From Thalassospira povalilytica (lineage in GTDB: Bacteria; Pseudomonadota; Alphaproteobacteria; Rhodospirillales; Thalassospiraceae), in NCBI RefSeq assembly GCF_002844235.1, contig NZ_PGTS01000004.1, positions 433,437 to 497,436 of the forward strand: a DNA stretch of 64,000 nt. Direction: 5' to 3'. Positions within the stretch are counted from its first letter, which is position 1. Each line of letters starts with the position of its first letter. Below the pieces are notes generated by a model, which saw nothing but the letters and a program-made list of their open reading frames with translations, did no database searches and was not told the origin of the DNA. Shown piece after piece: positions 1 to 9,013 of this stretch. The translations under genes were made by a program, and so were the position numbers.

Positions 1-1
1 C

Positions 2-1567
2 AATGGTGACGATCCCGAAGCAGTGGTTCATGCGGCCCGCATCGCGACCGAATTCCGTCAGGAGTTCAAACAGGACGTCGTTATCGACATGTTCTGCTAT
101 CGCCGCTTTGGCCACAATGAAAGCGACGAGCCGGCCTTCACCCAGCCGAAGATGTATGACGTGATCGGCAAACACCCGACCACCAAGGACATCTATGCAC
201 AGCAGCTGATCAAGGAAGGTCTTCTGACCGAAGAACGCGTCAAGGAACTGGACAAGTCGTTCCAGGATTATCTTGATGAAGAGTTCAAGGCGTCCGAAGC
301 ATACCGTCCGAACAAGGCTGACTGGCTTGAAGGCAAATGGTCCGGACTTGCATCCTCGCATGGCGAAGATGCCGACTGGATCGGCAAGACCGGCGTCGAC
401 GAAGATCTTCTTCAGGAAGTTGGCCGTGCGCTTTCGACCGCACCGGAAGATTTCGACATCAACCGCAAAATCCTTCGTCAGTTGAAGGCCAAGGCGAAGA
501 TGTTCGAAACCGGCGAAGGTATTGACTGGGCAACCGCCGAAGCACTGGCGTTCGGTACGCTGATGTGCGAAGGCACCCCGGTCCGTCTTTCGGGTCAGGA
601 TTGCCAGCGCGGTACCTTCTCGCAGCGTCATGCCAAACTGGTCGACCAGACCACCGAGGCCAAATACACCCCGCTCAACAACATCCGTACCGGTCAGGCC
701 GAGCTTGAAGTTCTCAACTCGCCGCTGTCCGAAGCCGGTGTTCTGGGCTTTGAATATGGTATTTCCCTTGCCGAGCCGCACTCGCTGGTTCTTTGGGAAG
801 CCCAGTTCGGTGATTTTGCCAACGGTGCACAGGTCATCATTGACCAGTTCATCAGCTCGGGCGAAGCCAAATGGCTGCGTATGTCGGGTCTGGTGATGCT
901 TCTGCCGCACGGTTACGAAGGCCAGGGTCCGGAACATAGTTCGGCCCGTCTGGAACGTTACCTGCAGCTTTGTGGTGAAAACAACATGCAGGTGGCGAAC
1001 TGTACGACACCGGCAAACTATTACCACATCCTGCGCCGTCAGATCCGTCGCTCGTTCCGTAAGCCGCTGATCCTGATGACGCCGAAGTCGCTTCTGCGTC
1101 ACAAGCAGTGCGTGTCGAACCTGTCCGAATTCGGTCCGGGAACGACATTCAAGCCTGTGATCGAGGAAACCGGCAAGCTGGTAGATGCCAAAAAGGTCAA
1201 ACGCGTCGTTCTGTCGTCGGGCAAGGTCTATTACGATCTTCTCGCCGAGCGCGAAAACCGCGGCATCGAAGATGTTGCCCTGGTTCGTGTCGAACAGCTT
1301 TATCCGTGGCCGGAAAAAGAACTGGCAACGGAACTTGCGAAATACCCGAATGCTGATGTCGTATGGTGTCAGGAAGAATCCGAGAACATGGGTTCCTGGT
1401 TCTTCGTCGATCGTCGTATCGAAGCCACCCTGTCGAGCATTTCGCACAAGGCGGGTCGTCCGGTTTACGTTGGTCGTGCAGCTTCGGCTTCGCCGGCAAC
1501 GGGTCTTCTGAAGGCCCACCTGCGTGAACAGGCCGAACTTGTCGATGCGGCACTAAGCGTAAAATAA
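2..1567 (+). CDS. sucA: 2-oxoglutarate dehydrogenase E1 component, 5' truncated by window edge
   Basis: ThDP-dependent E1 subunit of the 2-oxoglutarate dehydrogenase complex (TCA cycle, cytosol). The frame is open from base 2 with no start codon, so only the C-terminal 521 residues are seen; the family is usually 930-980 residues long. Visible are CYRRFGHNESDEP of the ThDP-binding domain, SGQDCQRGTFSQRHA of the transketolase pyrimidine-binding domain, and the C-terminal WCQEESENMGSW motif. sucB and lpd follow on the same strand, as expected for the sucAB-lpd operon of alphaproteobacteria. The 5' part lies outside the window; nothing suggests the gene itself is broken. Confidence 0.97.
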   Translation, partial: NGDDPEAVVHAARIATEFRQEFKQDVVIDMFCYRRFGHNESDEPAFTQPKMYDVIGKHPTTKDIYAQQLIKEGLLTEERVKELDKSFQDYLDEEFKASEAYRPNKADWLEGKWSGLASSHGEDADWIGKTGVDEDLLQEVGRALSTAPEDFDINRKILRQLKAKAKMFETGEGIDWATAEALAFGTLMCEGTPVRLSGQDCQRGTFSQRHAKLVDQTTEAKYTPLNNIRTGQAELEVLNSPLSEAGVLGFEYGISLAEPHSLVLWEAQFGDFANGAQVIIDQFISSGEAKWLRMSGLVMLLPHGYEGQGPEHSSARLERYLQLCGENNMQVANCTTPANYYHILRRQIRRSFRKPLILMTPKSLLRHKQCVSNLSEFGPGTTFKPVIEETGKLVDAKKVKRVVLSSGKVYYDLLAERENRGIEDVALVRVEQLYPWPEKELATELAKYPNADVVWCQEESENMGSWFFVDRRIEATLSSISHKAGRPVYVGRAASASPATGLLKAHLREQAELVDAALSVK

Positions 1568-1672
1568 CTTTACCGAACGGGCGAGCAATCGCCCGTTCAA
1601 TACGTTCATTTAGAATTCATTCGCATCATGGCAGACCCACACTGCCTGATTGAAAAAACGGTCGAGGAAAAA

Positions 1673-2938
1673 ATGGCGACTGAAGTTAAAGTTCCCGCGC
1701 TGGGCGAGTCTGTATCTGAAGCCACGGTGGCAAAATGGTACAAAAAAGTCGGTGAAGCTGTTGCTGCCGATGAACCGATTGTCGAACTTGAAACCGACAA
1801 AGTGACCGTTGAAGTCAACGCACCGGTTGCCGGCGCGATTGCTGAACTGGTTGTTGGTGAAGGCGACGAAGTCGAAGTTGGCGCCCTGATCGCCATGATC
1901 AACGAAGGTGCCGAAGGCGCTGCTGCTGCTCCGGCAGAAGAAAAAGCAGAAGCCAAGGCGGAAGAAGCTCCGGCCAAGAAAGAAGAAGCCAAACCGGCTC
2001 CTGCTGCTGCGCCGGCCGCTGCCACCGCAGCCAACACCGACCATCCGCTGCCGCCGGCAGTTCGCAAACTGGTCGAAGACAACAATCTTGACCCGGCCGC
2101 CATCCCGGCAACCGGCAAAGATGGCCGTCTGACCAAAGGCGACGTCATGAACTATCTTGCTGGTGGCGCACCGGCACCGCGTGCGGCTGCACCGGTTGCT
2201 GCGGCCCCGGCAGCGCCGAAGCCGGAACGTGAACTGCGTGACGGTGAAGAGCGCGTCAAAATGTCCAAGCTGCGCCAGACCATCGCGCGCCGCCTGAAAG
2301 AAGCCCAGAACACCGCGGCCATGCTGACCACTTACAACGAAGTGGACATGACCAACCTTCTGGCTTGCCGTAACCAGTACAAAGACGGCTTCGAGAAGAA
2401 GCACGGTGTGAAGCTTGGCTTCATGTCCTTCTTCATCAAGGCCTGCACCACGGCCCTGAAAGAATGGCCGGCTGTTAACGCCGAAATCGACGGCAACAGC
2501 TTCATCTACAAAAACTACTGCGATATCGGCGTTGCCGTTGGTACCCCGCAGGGTCTTGTTGTTCCGGTTATCCGTTCGGCCGAAGAAAAAACCTTTGCCG
2601 AACTCGAAAGCACCATTGTCGATTTCGGCAAACGTGCCCGTGACGGCAAGCTTGGCATGGATGAAATGACCGGCGGTTCCTTCACCATCTCCAACGGTGG
2701 TGTCTTCGGATCGCTTCTGTCCTCGCCGATCCTGAACGCACCGCAGTCCGGTATCCTCGGCATGCACAAAACCCAGATGCGCCCGGTCGCAATCGACGGC
2801 AAAGTCGAAATTCGTCCGATGATGTATCTGGCACTGTCCTATGACCACCGTATCATTGACGGCCGCGAAGCGGTTTCGTTCCTGGTACGCGTCAAGGAAT
2901 GCATCGAGAACCCGGAACGCATCCTGCTCGACATCTGA
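1673..2938 (+). CDS. sucB: Dihydrolipoyllysine-residue succinyltransferase (2-oxoglutarate dehydrogenase E2)
   Basis: E2 core of the 2-oxoglutarate dehydrogenase complex, transferring succinyl from lipoyl-lysine to CoA. The 421-residue protein has an N-terminal lipoyl domain with lipoylation site ETDKVTVE (Lys43), an Ala/Pro/Glu/Lys-rich linker (about 80-120), a peripheral-subunit-binding domain (about 122-160), a second Ala/Pro linker, and the catalytic domain ending in SYDHRIIDG, which holds the catalytic His and Asp. I chose the ATG at 1673 because GAGGAAAA lies just upstream and the protein then starts [13 protein letters not shown], the normal N-terminus. An in-frame ATG at 1628 would add 15 unconserved residues. 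Confidence 0.97.
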   Translation: MATEVKVPALGESVSEATVAKWYKKVGEAVAADEPIVELETDKVTVEVNAPVAGAIAELVVGEGDEVEVGALIAMINEGAEGAAAAPAEEKAEAKAEEAPAKKEEAKPAPAAAPAAATAANTDHPLPPAVRKLVEDNNLDPAAIPATGKDGRLTKGDVMNYLAGGAPAPRAAAPVAAAPAAPKPERELRDGEERVKMSKLRQTIARRLKEAQNTAAMLTTYNEVDMTNLLACRNQYKDGFEKKHGVKLGFMSFFIKACTTALKEWPAVNAEIDGNSFIYKNYCDIGVAVGTPQGLVVPVIRSAEEKTFAELESTIVDFGKRARDGKLGMDEMTGGSFTISNGGVFGSLLSSPILNAPQSGILGMHKTQMRPVAIDGKVEIRPMMYLALSYDHRIIDGREAVSFLVRVKECIENPERILLDI

Positions 2939-2962
2939 TCAGACAAAAGGATCAAAGAACTC

Positions 2963-4369
2963 ATGAGTGAGAACTACGACATTGTCGTGATCGGTGGCGG
3001 TCCTGGCGGTTATGTTTGCGCCATCCGCGCCGCACAGCTCGGCCTTAAGGTTGCCTGCGTTGAAAAACGCGGTGCACTTGGCGGTACCTGCCTGAATGTC
3101 GGTTGCATTCCGTCCAAGGCACTGCTGCATTCGTCCCACCTGTTCGAAGAAGCTTCGGAACATTTCGATACCCACGGCATCGAAGTTTCCAAGCCGAAGG
3201 TCAATCTTGAAAAGATGATGGCCCGCAAGGACAAGGTCGTTGACAGCAACGTCAAAGGCATCGAGTTCCTGTTCAAGAAGAACAAGGTTACCTATGTCAA
3301 AGGTGCCGGCGAGATCACCTCGCCGACCTCGGTCAAGGTTGCCCTTCTTGATGGTGGCGAAGAAACCCTGAATGCCAAGAACATCGTCATCGCGACGGGT
3401 TCGGAAGTCACCCCGCTGCCGGGTGTTGAAATTGACGAAGAAAAAATCGTCTCTTCGACCGGTGCGCTGACTCTTCCGAAAGTGCCGAAGAAGATGGTTG
3501 TGATTGGTGCTGGCGTCATCGGTCTGGAACTTGGTTCCGTCTGGCGTCGTCTGGGTGCCGAAGTCACCGTTGTTGAATTCCTGGACCGCATTCTGCCGGG
3601 TATGGATGGCGAGCTGGTCAAACAGACCCAGCGCATCTTTGCCAAGCAGGGTCTTGAATTCAAACTCGGCCACAAGGTAACCGCAGCAAAAACCACCAAG
3701 TCCGGCGTGACCCTGACTGTTGAACCGTCCAAAGGCGGCGATGCAGAGGAACTCAAAGCTGACGTGGTGCTGGTTGCCATCGGTCGCCGTCCTTACACCA
3801 CCGGCCTTGGCCTGGATAAAGTTGGTGTTGAACTCGACGAACGCGGTCGTGTCAAAACCGACGAATATTTCCAGACCAATGTTGGCGGCATCTTTGCGAT
3901 TGGCGACACCATTGCCGGTCCGATGCTTGCCCACAAGGCTGAAGAAGACGGCGTTGCACTTGCAGAAATGATTGCCGGCGAAGAAGGCCATGTCGATTAC
4001 GGCAAGGTCCCGGGTGTTGTTTACACCTGGCCGGAAGTTGCTTCTGTTGGCAAAACCGAAGAACAGCTTAAGGAAGAAGGTGCCGAGTATTCTGTCGGTA
4101 AATTCCCCTTCACCGCCAATGGCCGTGCGAAGGCGATGGAAAGCACCGATGGTTTCGTCAAGCTGCTTGAAGACAAGAAAACGCACCGTGTCGTCGGCGC
4201 GCATATTGTCGGCCCGGCTGCTGGCGATCTGATTGCCGAAGTGGTTCTGGCGATGGAATATGGCGCATCTGCCGAAGACATCGCACGCACCTGCCACGCC
4301 CACCCGGCCCTTGGCGAAGTCGTCAAGGAAGCCGCACTGGACGCGGACAAACGCGCAATCCACATGTAA
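2963..4369 (+). CDS. lpd: Dihydrolipoyl dehydrogenase (E3)
   Basis: FAD- and NAD-dependent E3 subunit that reoxidises dihydrolipoamide in 2-oxo acid dehydrogenase complexes. The 468-residue length is typical. It shows the FAD-binding [11 protein letters not shown] near residue 10, the redox-active disulfide motif [16 protein letters not shown] (about 38-53), the second nucleotide-binding motif [13 protein letters not shown], the [16 protein letters not shown] segment and the C-terminal HAHPALGE holding the catalytic His. AAAGGA precedes the ATG. It lies 24 bases after sucB and ends at a strong terminator, so it is probably the last gene of the sucAB-lpd operon. Confidence 0.98.
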   Translation: MSENYDIVVIGGGPGGYVCAIRAAQLGLKVACVEKRGALGGTCLNVGCIPSKALLHSSHLFEEASEHFDTHGIEVSKPKVNLEKMMARKDKVVDSNVKGIEFLFKKNKVTYVKGAGEITSPTSVKVALLDGGEETLNAKNIVIATGSEVTPLPGVEIDEEKIVSSTGALTLPKVPKKMVVIGAGVIGLELGSVWRRLGAEVTVVEFLDRILPGMDGELVKQTQRIFAKQGLEFKLGHKVTAAKTTKSGVTLTVEPSKGGDAEELKADVVLVAIGRRPYTTGLGLDKVGVELDERGRVKTDEYFQTNVGGIFAIGDTIAGPMLAHKAEEDGVALAEMIAGEEGHVDYGKVPGVVYTWPEVASVGKTEEQLKEEGAEYSVGKFPFTANGRAKAMESTDGFVKLLEDKKTHRVVGAHIVGPAAGDLIAEVVLAMEYGASAEDIARTCHAHPALGEVVKEAALDADKRAIHM

Positions 4370-4394
4370 TTGATCAGACATCCGTCTGAATGAC

Positions 4395-4434
4395 AAACGG
4401 CCGTCCCGTTCATTCGGGGCGGCCGTTTTGTTTT
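4395..4434 (+). terminator. Rho-independent terminator after lpd
   Basis: Fourteen-base-pair stem (4395-4408 with 4415-4428, one G-U pair in RNA) around the loop TTCATT, followed by TTTTGTTTT. It ends the sucAB-lpd operon. Confidence 0.9.
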
Positions 4435-4506
4435 GGCCGTGCTCGGGTCTGAGTTCGGGACCACGTCCGAGGCTGGGGCTGGGATCGGGGCCGGAATCCG
4501 GAACGG

Positions 4507-4522
4507 GACCGGAATTCCGGTC
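4507..4522. repeat. 16-bp perfect palindrome in G-rich spacer
   Basis: GACCGGAATTCCGGTC is its own reverse complement. It lies in a G-rich stretch (about 4440-4525) with a degenerate partner, GGCCGGAATCCGG, about 20 bases upstream. It is 120 bases before mgsA. It may be an operator or just sequence drift after the lpd terminator; no regulator can be assigned. Confidence 0.5.
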
Positions 4523-4644
4523 AGATGCCCAAGATCGACATTGCGACAGGTCAGCTTTGCGCTTTTGTCCGATGATTGGCGCGTGACGCAATGCGGTATT
4601 GGGGATTAGTATGATAAATCAATATCAAAGGCCGGGAGACCACC

Positions 4645-5091
4645 ATGACCCTATCCATCGGCGTTGTTGCCCATGACCGTCGCAAACGTGAAATGGCCGA
4701 CTGGCTGGCCAAGCATCAGGCGAGTTTTGCCAATACCCGTATCTTTGCCACCGGCACCACCGGGCGTGTATTGAAGGAACGGTTTCCGGCATTTGATATT
4801 CATCCGCTTAAAAGCGGTCCATTTGGCGGAGATCAGCAATTGGGATCCATGATCGCCCATGGGCAATTGCAGGCCATGTTCTTTTTCACCGACCCGATGA
4901 CCCCCCATCCCCATGATGTCGATGTCCGCGCCCTGATCCGGCTGGCCAACCTTTATGAAGTGCCGATTGCGTGCAACCAAAGCACGGCCGACCTTCTGAT
5001 CAGCAATCCCCGGTTCGAGGAAATCTGCGAACAATATCGCGACCATTCCCCGGAACAGGTCTTTGCCGATTACAGCAATCGAAAAGTCTGA
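4645..5091 (+). CDS. mgsA: Methylglyoxal synthase
   Basis: Cytosolic enzyme converting dihydroxyacetone phosphate to methylglyoxal and phosphate, a bypass of lower glycolysis that releases phosphate stress. The 148-residue protein starts with the family's VVAHDRRK (His10), followed by the phosphate-binding ATGTTG (36-41), SGPFGGDQQ (catalytic Asp63, equivalent to Asp71 of the E. coli enzyme), FFTDP (Asp83) and HPHDVDVRALIRL (His90 and Asp93, equivalent to His98 and Asp101). All key residues are present. GGGAG lies about 7 bases before the ATG. It appears monocistronic; the next gene starts 56 bases downstream. Confidence 0.96.
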   Translation: MTLSIGVVAHDRRKREMADWLAKHQASFANTRIFATGTTGRVLKERFPAFDIHPLKSGPFGGDQQLGSMIAHGQLQAMFFFTDPMTPHPHDVDVRALIRLANLYEVPIACNQSTADLLISNPRFEEICEQYRDHSPEQVFADYSNRKV

Positions 5092-5147
5092 TGAATTAAT
5101 CGCCCCTGCCCGATATACGTCACCCGTCCCGGAGCGCCCCGTCCGCC

Positions 5148-6074
5148 ATGTCACTTGCCTATGAACTGATTGCTGCGATCTTTCCGATTTTTGCCGCCAT
5201 TCTGGTTGGGGCTGCGCTGAAACGTTATCTGATTACCGGATCGGATATCTGGGCCGGGATTGATCGGCTGACCTATTACCTGTTGTTGCCGTCCCTTCTG
5301 ATTGTCGAGATTTACCGGGCGGATTTTTCAAGCGGCAATGCAGGCACAGCAGTCGGTGTTACCCTTGCCGCAACCCTTGGCCTGTCGGCCGCCTTGCTGA
5401 TCCTGCGGCCCCTGATCACGCGCGATACGCCGCTATTTACGTCAATCTTTCAGGGATCGGTTCGATATAACAGTTATGTGCTGCTGGCGGTTGCCGACGC
5501 GCTTTATGGTGCCGAGGGCTTGGCACTTGCCATTGTCTTTGTCGCGGTCATGGTGATTGCCACCAACATGCTGGGTGTGGTGGTGTTAAGTGCGTTTAGC
5601 GGCGGTAAAAGCAGCCTGAGCCGGATCATCAACGGGATTGTCAAAAACCCGATCATTATCGCGGCTGGTGCGGGCGCCATCCTGAATGTGAGTAACATTC
5701 ACGTTCCGCTGCCCATCGAAAATACCGCCGCCCTTTTCAAGACGGCGGCCTTGCCGCTTAGCCTGCTTTCGGTTGGTGCCGGCCTTAAATTTATTCTCAA
5801 CAAAAAGGCAATCTGGGCAATCACACTGGCCACCACCATCAAACTTGCCATTCTTCCGTTGATCACGGGCATCTGCCTGCATCTGGCGGGGGTCGATGGC
5901 ATGGTTTTGGCGATGGGCGTGTTCTATGCCGGAATGCCGTGCGCCGGGAATGCCTATATCCTGGCGCGTCAGCTCAATGGTGATCCCGATGCCATGGCAT
6001 CGATCATCACGCTTGAGACATTACTCTCCGCCTTCAGCGTCGCTGTCATCGCCGGTATATTGAGCATCAATTGA
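5148..6074 (+). CDS. AEC family transporter (auxin efflux carrier-like permease)
   Basis: Predicted inner-membrane carrier of 308 residues with about ten hydrophobic segments arranged as two inverted halves, typical of the AEC/BART family. The family signature segments are visible (GSVRYNSYVLLA in the middle, GMPCAGNAYILARQ near the C-terminus). Substrates of bacterial members include malate and other organic acids; none can be assigned here. The 3' end overlaps the convergent rluA-like gene by 54 bases. The SD is weak (GGAG 13 bases upstream), so the start is the least certain point. Confidence 0.85.
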   Translation: MSLAYELIAAIFPIFAAILVGAALKRYLITGSDIWAGIDRLTYYLLLPSLLIVEIYRADFSSGNAGTAVGVTLAATLGLSAALLILRPLITRDTPLFTSIFQGSVRYNSYVLLAVADALYGAEGLALAIVFVAVMVIATNMLGVVVLSAFSGGKSSLSRIINGIVKNPIIIAAGAGAILNVSNIHVPLPIENTAALFKTAALPLSLLSVGAGLKFILNKKAIWAITLATTIKLAILPLITGICLHLAGVDGMVLAMGVFYAGMPCAGNAYILARQLNGDPDAMASIITLETLLSAFSVAVIAGILSIN

Positions 6075-6809
6075 GCTGGCATGGGCGGCATAATCCCCGT
6101 CATAACCACAGGCAGAAAGCCCCGGACGCATCAGTTCGGGCGGCGGTGCGTCGACCACGACCGGATCACGATCGGCATGAAACGGTACAATGATCTGACG
6201 CGATAGCAGCATCAGCGTCGGCGGCGCGCCAAAGATCGGCGGTTCGTCCCCGCGCCCGTAAAACGGATCGCCAACCACCGGATGGCCGATATGGTCAAGA
6301 TGCACACGCAACTGATGGGTACGCCCGGTATGGGGCACCAGTTCAAGCCAGGTGATATCGTGACCGTCAGCATCCTTGCCACGACCAAGAACCCTGTATT
6401 CGGTCTTTGACGGCTGCCCATCGTCATGGACGACCATCTGCCAGCCACTTTCATCATTGATCTTGCCAATCGGCGCATCGATGAAGCCGTGATCATCTTC
6501 CATCGCACCGCGCACCACCGCCCAATAGGTCTTGCCGATTTTCTTTTCGGTAAAGAGGCGGGTAATTTTCTTGGACGATTTCGGATGACGGCACAGCAAC
6601 AGGCACCCGGCCGTATCGCGATCAAGACGATGTGCCAGGGTTGGTTCAGGCTGAATACCGAATTTCAGATCCGGCAAATAGGCATCAACATGGAAATAGG
6701 TTTTCGGCCCGCCATGCGATGCCAGTCCCGGTGGCTTGTTCAGCACGATGACATTCGAGTCACGGTGCAATACATGCGCAATAAGATCTTCGGCAATCGG
6801 ATGGGTCAT
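6021..6809 (-). CDS. RluA-family RNA pseudouridine synthase
   Basis: Isomerises uridine to pseudouridine in rRNA or tRNA. The 262-residue protein carries the RluA signature AHRLDRDTAG with catalytic Asp63, then KTYWAVV, ELVPHTGRTHQLRVHL and GDPFYG, the last marking the conserved core end. There is no S4 domain, so RluC/RluD are less likely than RluA/TruC-like targets, but the exact RNA position cannot be told from sequence. The acidic C-terminal tail lies in the 54-base overlap with the AEC gene on the other strand. AAAGG lies upstream of the ATG. Confidence 0.88.
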   Translation of the reverse strand: MTHPIAEDLIAHVLHRDSNVIVLNKPPGLASHGGPKTYFHVDAYLPDLKFGIQPEPTLAHRLDRDTAGCLLLCRHPKSSKKITRLFTEKKIGKTYWAVVRGAMEDDHGFIDAPIGKINDESGWQMVVHDDGQPSKTEYRVLGRGKDADGHDITWLELVPHTGRTHQLRVHLDHIGHPVVGDPFYGRGDEPPIFGAPPTLMLLSRQIIVPFHADRDPVVVDAPPPELMRPGLSACGYDGDYAAHASSIDAQYTGDDSDAEGGE

Positions 6810-6877
6810 TGATACGGCCTTTCATACAAGCCCCTGCTTTACCCCATCAGGCGGTGCCGGGCAATGATGATGACATT

Positions 6878-6907
6878 TGATCTAGCGATCACGTGACAGC
6901 GTAACAA
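6878..6907 (+). promoter_or_regulatory. Predicted RpoE (ChrR-type ECF) promoter for DUF6134-SDR-SnoaL operon
   Basis: -35 TGATCT (6878-6883), an 18-base spacer, then -10-like TAACAA (6902-6907). The same hexamer and spacing occur in front of rpoE and the divergent FAD oxidoreductase operon. It sits 54 bases before the ATG at 6961. The R. sphaeroides RpoE consensus, from memory, has a highly conserved TGATC -35 and a TA-rich -10. Confidence 0.65.
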
Positions 6908-6960
6908 GATCAGACAACCGGTCATTCAACCTGTATGCGTGCAACCCGGAACTCTTGATC

Positions 6961-7776
6961 ATGATTGACGTTTCAAAACATGTCAGACCTGTTCTTTGTG
7001 CTGTGGCGATATTGGCCGCAATCGGCATTGGGGGCATCCCGAAGATGGCCCATGGCAGCCCGATCAAATTCGATGACAGCCCGATGCCATCAAACGGGCT
7101 TGCCACCGATACTGCGTTATCAACCGCCTTTGAGCGTCCTGACACATGCAAGGGTTTTGATCCGATCAAACGATACGGTCCGGAACTTAAATTTCAAATC
7201 CGCCGCAATGATGCCCCGGTCGGGGTTCATAGTGTGACCTTCAATCGCGGGCGCGACGGGCTTCAGGTCGTGGCCCAAAGCAATATCGATATCAGCATTC
7301 TGGGCTTCAATGCCTATCGGTTTGCATATCGATCCGAAAGCATATGGCAAGGTAACCGGTTGATGCGACTGTCGGTAAATGTTGATGATGACGGTGAAAG
7401 AACGGATGTCACGGCCACCCGTGAGTCCAATCATCTGGTGGTGAACGGCCCGGGTGGTCGCCAGGTCATCCGGACAGACATCTTTCCGACCGATCACTGG
7501 CATTGCGGTGTTCTGGCCCGAAAATCGGTTCTGAACACGATTACCGGCAAACCGAATGACGTCACCATCACTGCCGGTCAAAGCGAAATGCTGCGCACAA
7601 TGGACGGATCAATCCGTGCCACCGGCTTTCGTTATAATGGCGAACTCAAAACCGATGCCTGGTACGACCATCTTGGGCGTTGGGTCGGGTTGCAGTTTCG
7701 TGCGCGTGACGGATCGACCATCACCTATCGCTGCATGAATTGCCAAACCCGCAATGCCGCAAAGGAACAGGGATGA
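6961..7776 (+). CDS. DUF6134 family protein, exported
   Basis: Function unknown. The 271-residue protein begins with a signal-peptide-like segment (hydrophobic VLCAVAILAAIGIGGI around 12-27, then a likely cleavage near AHGS), so it probably acts in the periplasm. The rest is a beta-rich lipocalin-like region with FQIRRNDAPVGVHSV and two late Cys (CMNC). I place the start at the ATG at 6961; the TTG two codons upstream is less likely. The stop overlaps the next start (ATGA), showing coupling with the SDR gene. A predicted RpoE promoter lies upstream, tying it to the oxidative stress regulon. Family assignment rests on recalled resemblance. Confidence 0.7.
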   Translation: MIDVSKHVRPVLCAVAILAAIGIGGIPKMAHGSPIKFDDSPMPSNGLATDTALSTAFERPDTCKGFDPIKRYGPELKFQIRRNDAPVGVHSVTFNRGRDGLQVVAQSNIDISILGFNAYRFAYRSESIWQGNRLMRLSVNVDDDGERTDVTATRESNHLVVNGPGGRQVIRTDIFPTDHWHCGVLARKSVLNTITGKPNDVTITAGQSEMLRTMDGSIRATGFRYNGELKTDAWYDHLGRWVGLQFRARDGSTITYRCMNCQTRNAAKEQG

Positions 7777-8540
7777 AAAAGCACTTTCAAACTATCTGGA
7801 TTGTTGGTGCGTCAGCCGGGATTGGCGCCGCATTGGCCGCCAAATTCGCAAACAACCCGACGTCCGAGCAGCAGAACATCATCATTTCAGCCCGCAATGG
7901 CGACAAATTGCGCGAACTGGCCGATGCATTGCCCGGGGTCATTCCCGTTGCCGTCGATATTACCGATCCGAATGCGGTCAAATCCGCCTTGGCCCGGATC
8001 GAGGAGGAATTCGGCCTGCCTGATCTGGCCGTGCTGGCAGCCGGTATCTATTCGCCAATGAAAGTCGCGAATTTTTCGGCAGATACGGTTCGAAGCCATA
8101 TCGATACCAATTACATCGGCATCGTCAATTGTCTGGAGCCGCTTTTAACGCGCATGCGCGCGCGTCGGTCCGGGGAAATTGCCGTGGTGGCGTCAGTTGC
8201 GGGATATCGCGGATTGCCCAATGCGGCGGCCTATGGCCCGACCAAGGCCGCACTAATCAATTTATGCGAGACATTGCACACCGAATTATCGGGCAGTGGC
8301 GTTCTGTTGCGGGTAATCAATCCGGGTTTTGTCAAAACGCGTCTGACCGACAAGAACGATTTCGAAATGCCCTATTTGCTGTCACCTGATCAGGCGGCAG
8401 ACTTCATGTATAAAGACTTGTGCGGCAAGGATGATTTCGAAATCGCGTTTCCGCCGCCTTTTGTCCGGCAACTGAAACTGACGCGTATTTTGCCCTATGG
8501 GCTGTTCTTCAAACTGATGCGCAAACTGGTGAAGGCATGA
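7773..8540 (+). CDS. SDR family NAD(P)-dependent oxidoreductase
   Basis: Classical short-chain dehydrogenase of 255 residues. It has the nucleotide-binding GASAGIGAALAAKF near the N-terminus, an LAAGIYSPM segment (NAG-like), a SVAGYRG serine region and YGPTKAAL (catalytic Tyr and Lys). Substrate unknown; its place in the RpoE/ChrR island suggests a lipid or aldehyde substrate (inference). The ATG at 7773 overlaps the stop of the preceding gene and AAAGGAACAGG stands before it, so I reject an in-frame upstream start. The C-terminus overlaps the next gene by ATGA. Confidence 0.88.
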   Translation: MKKHFQTIWIVGASAGIGAALAAKFANNPTSEQQNIIISARNGDKLRELADALPGVIPVAVDITDPNAVKSALARIEEEFGLPDLAVLAAGIYSPMKVANFSADTVRSHIDTNYIGIVNCLEPLLTRMRARRSGEIAVVASVAGYRGLPNAAAYGPTKAALINLCETLHTELSGSGVLLRVINPGFVKTRLTDKNDFEMPYLLSPDQAADFMYKDLCGKDDFEIAFPPPFVRQLKLTRILPYGLFFKLMRKLVKA

Positions 8541-8980
8541 ACGAGACTGAAAACAGAAAACGCCATCTGATTGCTGCTTATGGCGCCTATTTTGAAAACC
8601 TGTCCCCGGAAACGGTCAACGAGCTTTCCGGGATGGTCACAGACGATTTTACGTTTTCTGATCCCTTTACCACCCGCAAAGGGCCGGATGATGTTTGCGC
8701 CTATCTTGGCAAAACATTCACCGATACCGAGAACCCCAATTTTGTTGTCACCCACGAGGCCCTTGATGGTGATATCGGGTTCTTGCGCTGGCAGTTCTCG
8801 GCAAAAATTCCGGTGATCGGACATTGGGAATTTTGCGGCATGACCGAACTGACATTCAACCAGGATGGCAGCCTTTTGGCATCCCATGTTGATTACTGGG
8901 ATTCCGGTCAGCATTTCTATGGCAAATTGCCGATCCTTGGCTGGATCATCAAGCGTCTTGCACGTCGTGTCGCAGGCTGA
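8537..8980 (+). CDS. Nuclear transport factor 2 (SnoaL-like) family protein
   Basis: Small alpha+beta-cone protein of 147 residues, of the NTF2/SnoaL type (polyketide-cyclase or ketosteroid-isomerase fold). Features typical of the fold are the N-terminal helix, DDFTFSDPFTTRKG, a W-rich beta strand (FLRWQFSAKI) and SHVDYWDSGQHFY near the end. The exact reaction cannot be read from sequence. It is the last gene of the three-gene operon with DUF6134 and the SDR, with a 4-base overlap, and it runs head-on into the DUF3833 lipoprotein gene 33 bases away. Proteins of this type recur in RpoE-ChrR regulon clusters. Confidence 0.8.
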   Translation: MNETENRKRHLIAAYGAYFENLSPETVNELSGMVTDDFTFSDPFTTRKGPDDVCAYLGKTFTDTENPNFVVTHEALDGDIGFLRWQFSAKIPVIGHWEFCGMTELTFNQDGSLLASHVDYWDSGQHFYGKLPILGWIIKRLARRVAG

Positions 8981-9013
8981 TGCCCGGTTGCGAACCCACA
9001 CCCCAGCCAAACC

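Noticed and set aside
2939..4591. Long minus-strand open frame opposite lpd (about 550 codons), and a similar one opposite sucB (1610-2848)
   Set aside because: Both are mirror frames of strongly conserved sense genes, lack an SD and family motifs, and have compositions (Gly/Arg/Phe/Asn-rich) typical of antisense reading.
6948..6972. GGAAC-N16-CGTT, an EcfG-like promoter before the DUF6134 gene
   Set aside because: It overlaps the start codon at 6961 and the signal peptide coding region, so a transcript from it could not make the protein. The RpoE-type promoter at 6878 is in the right place.
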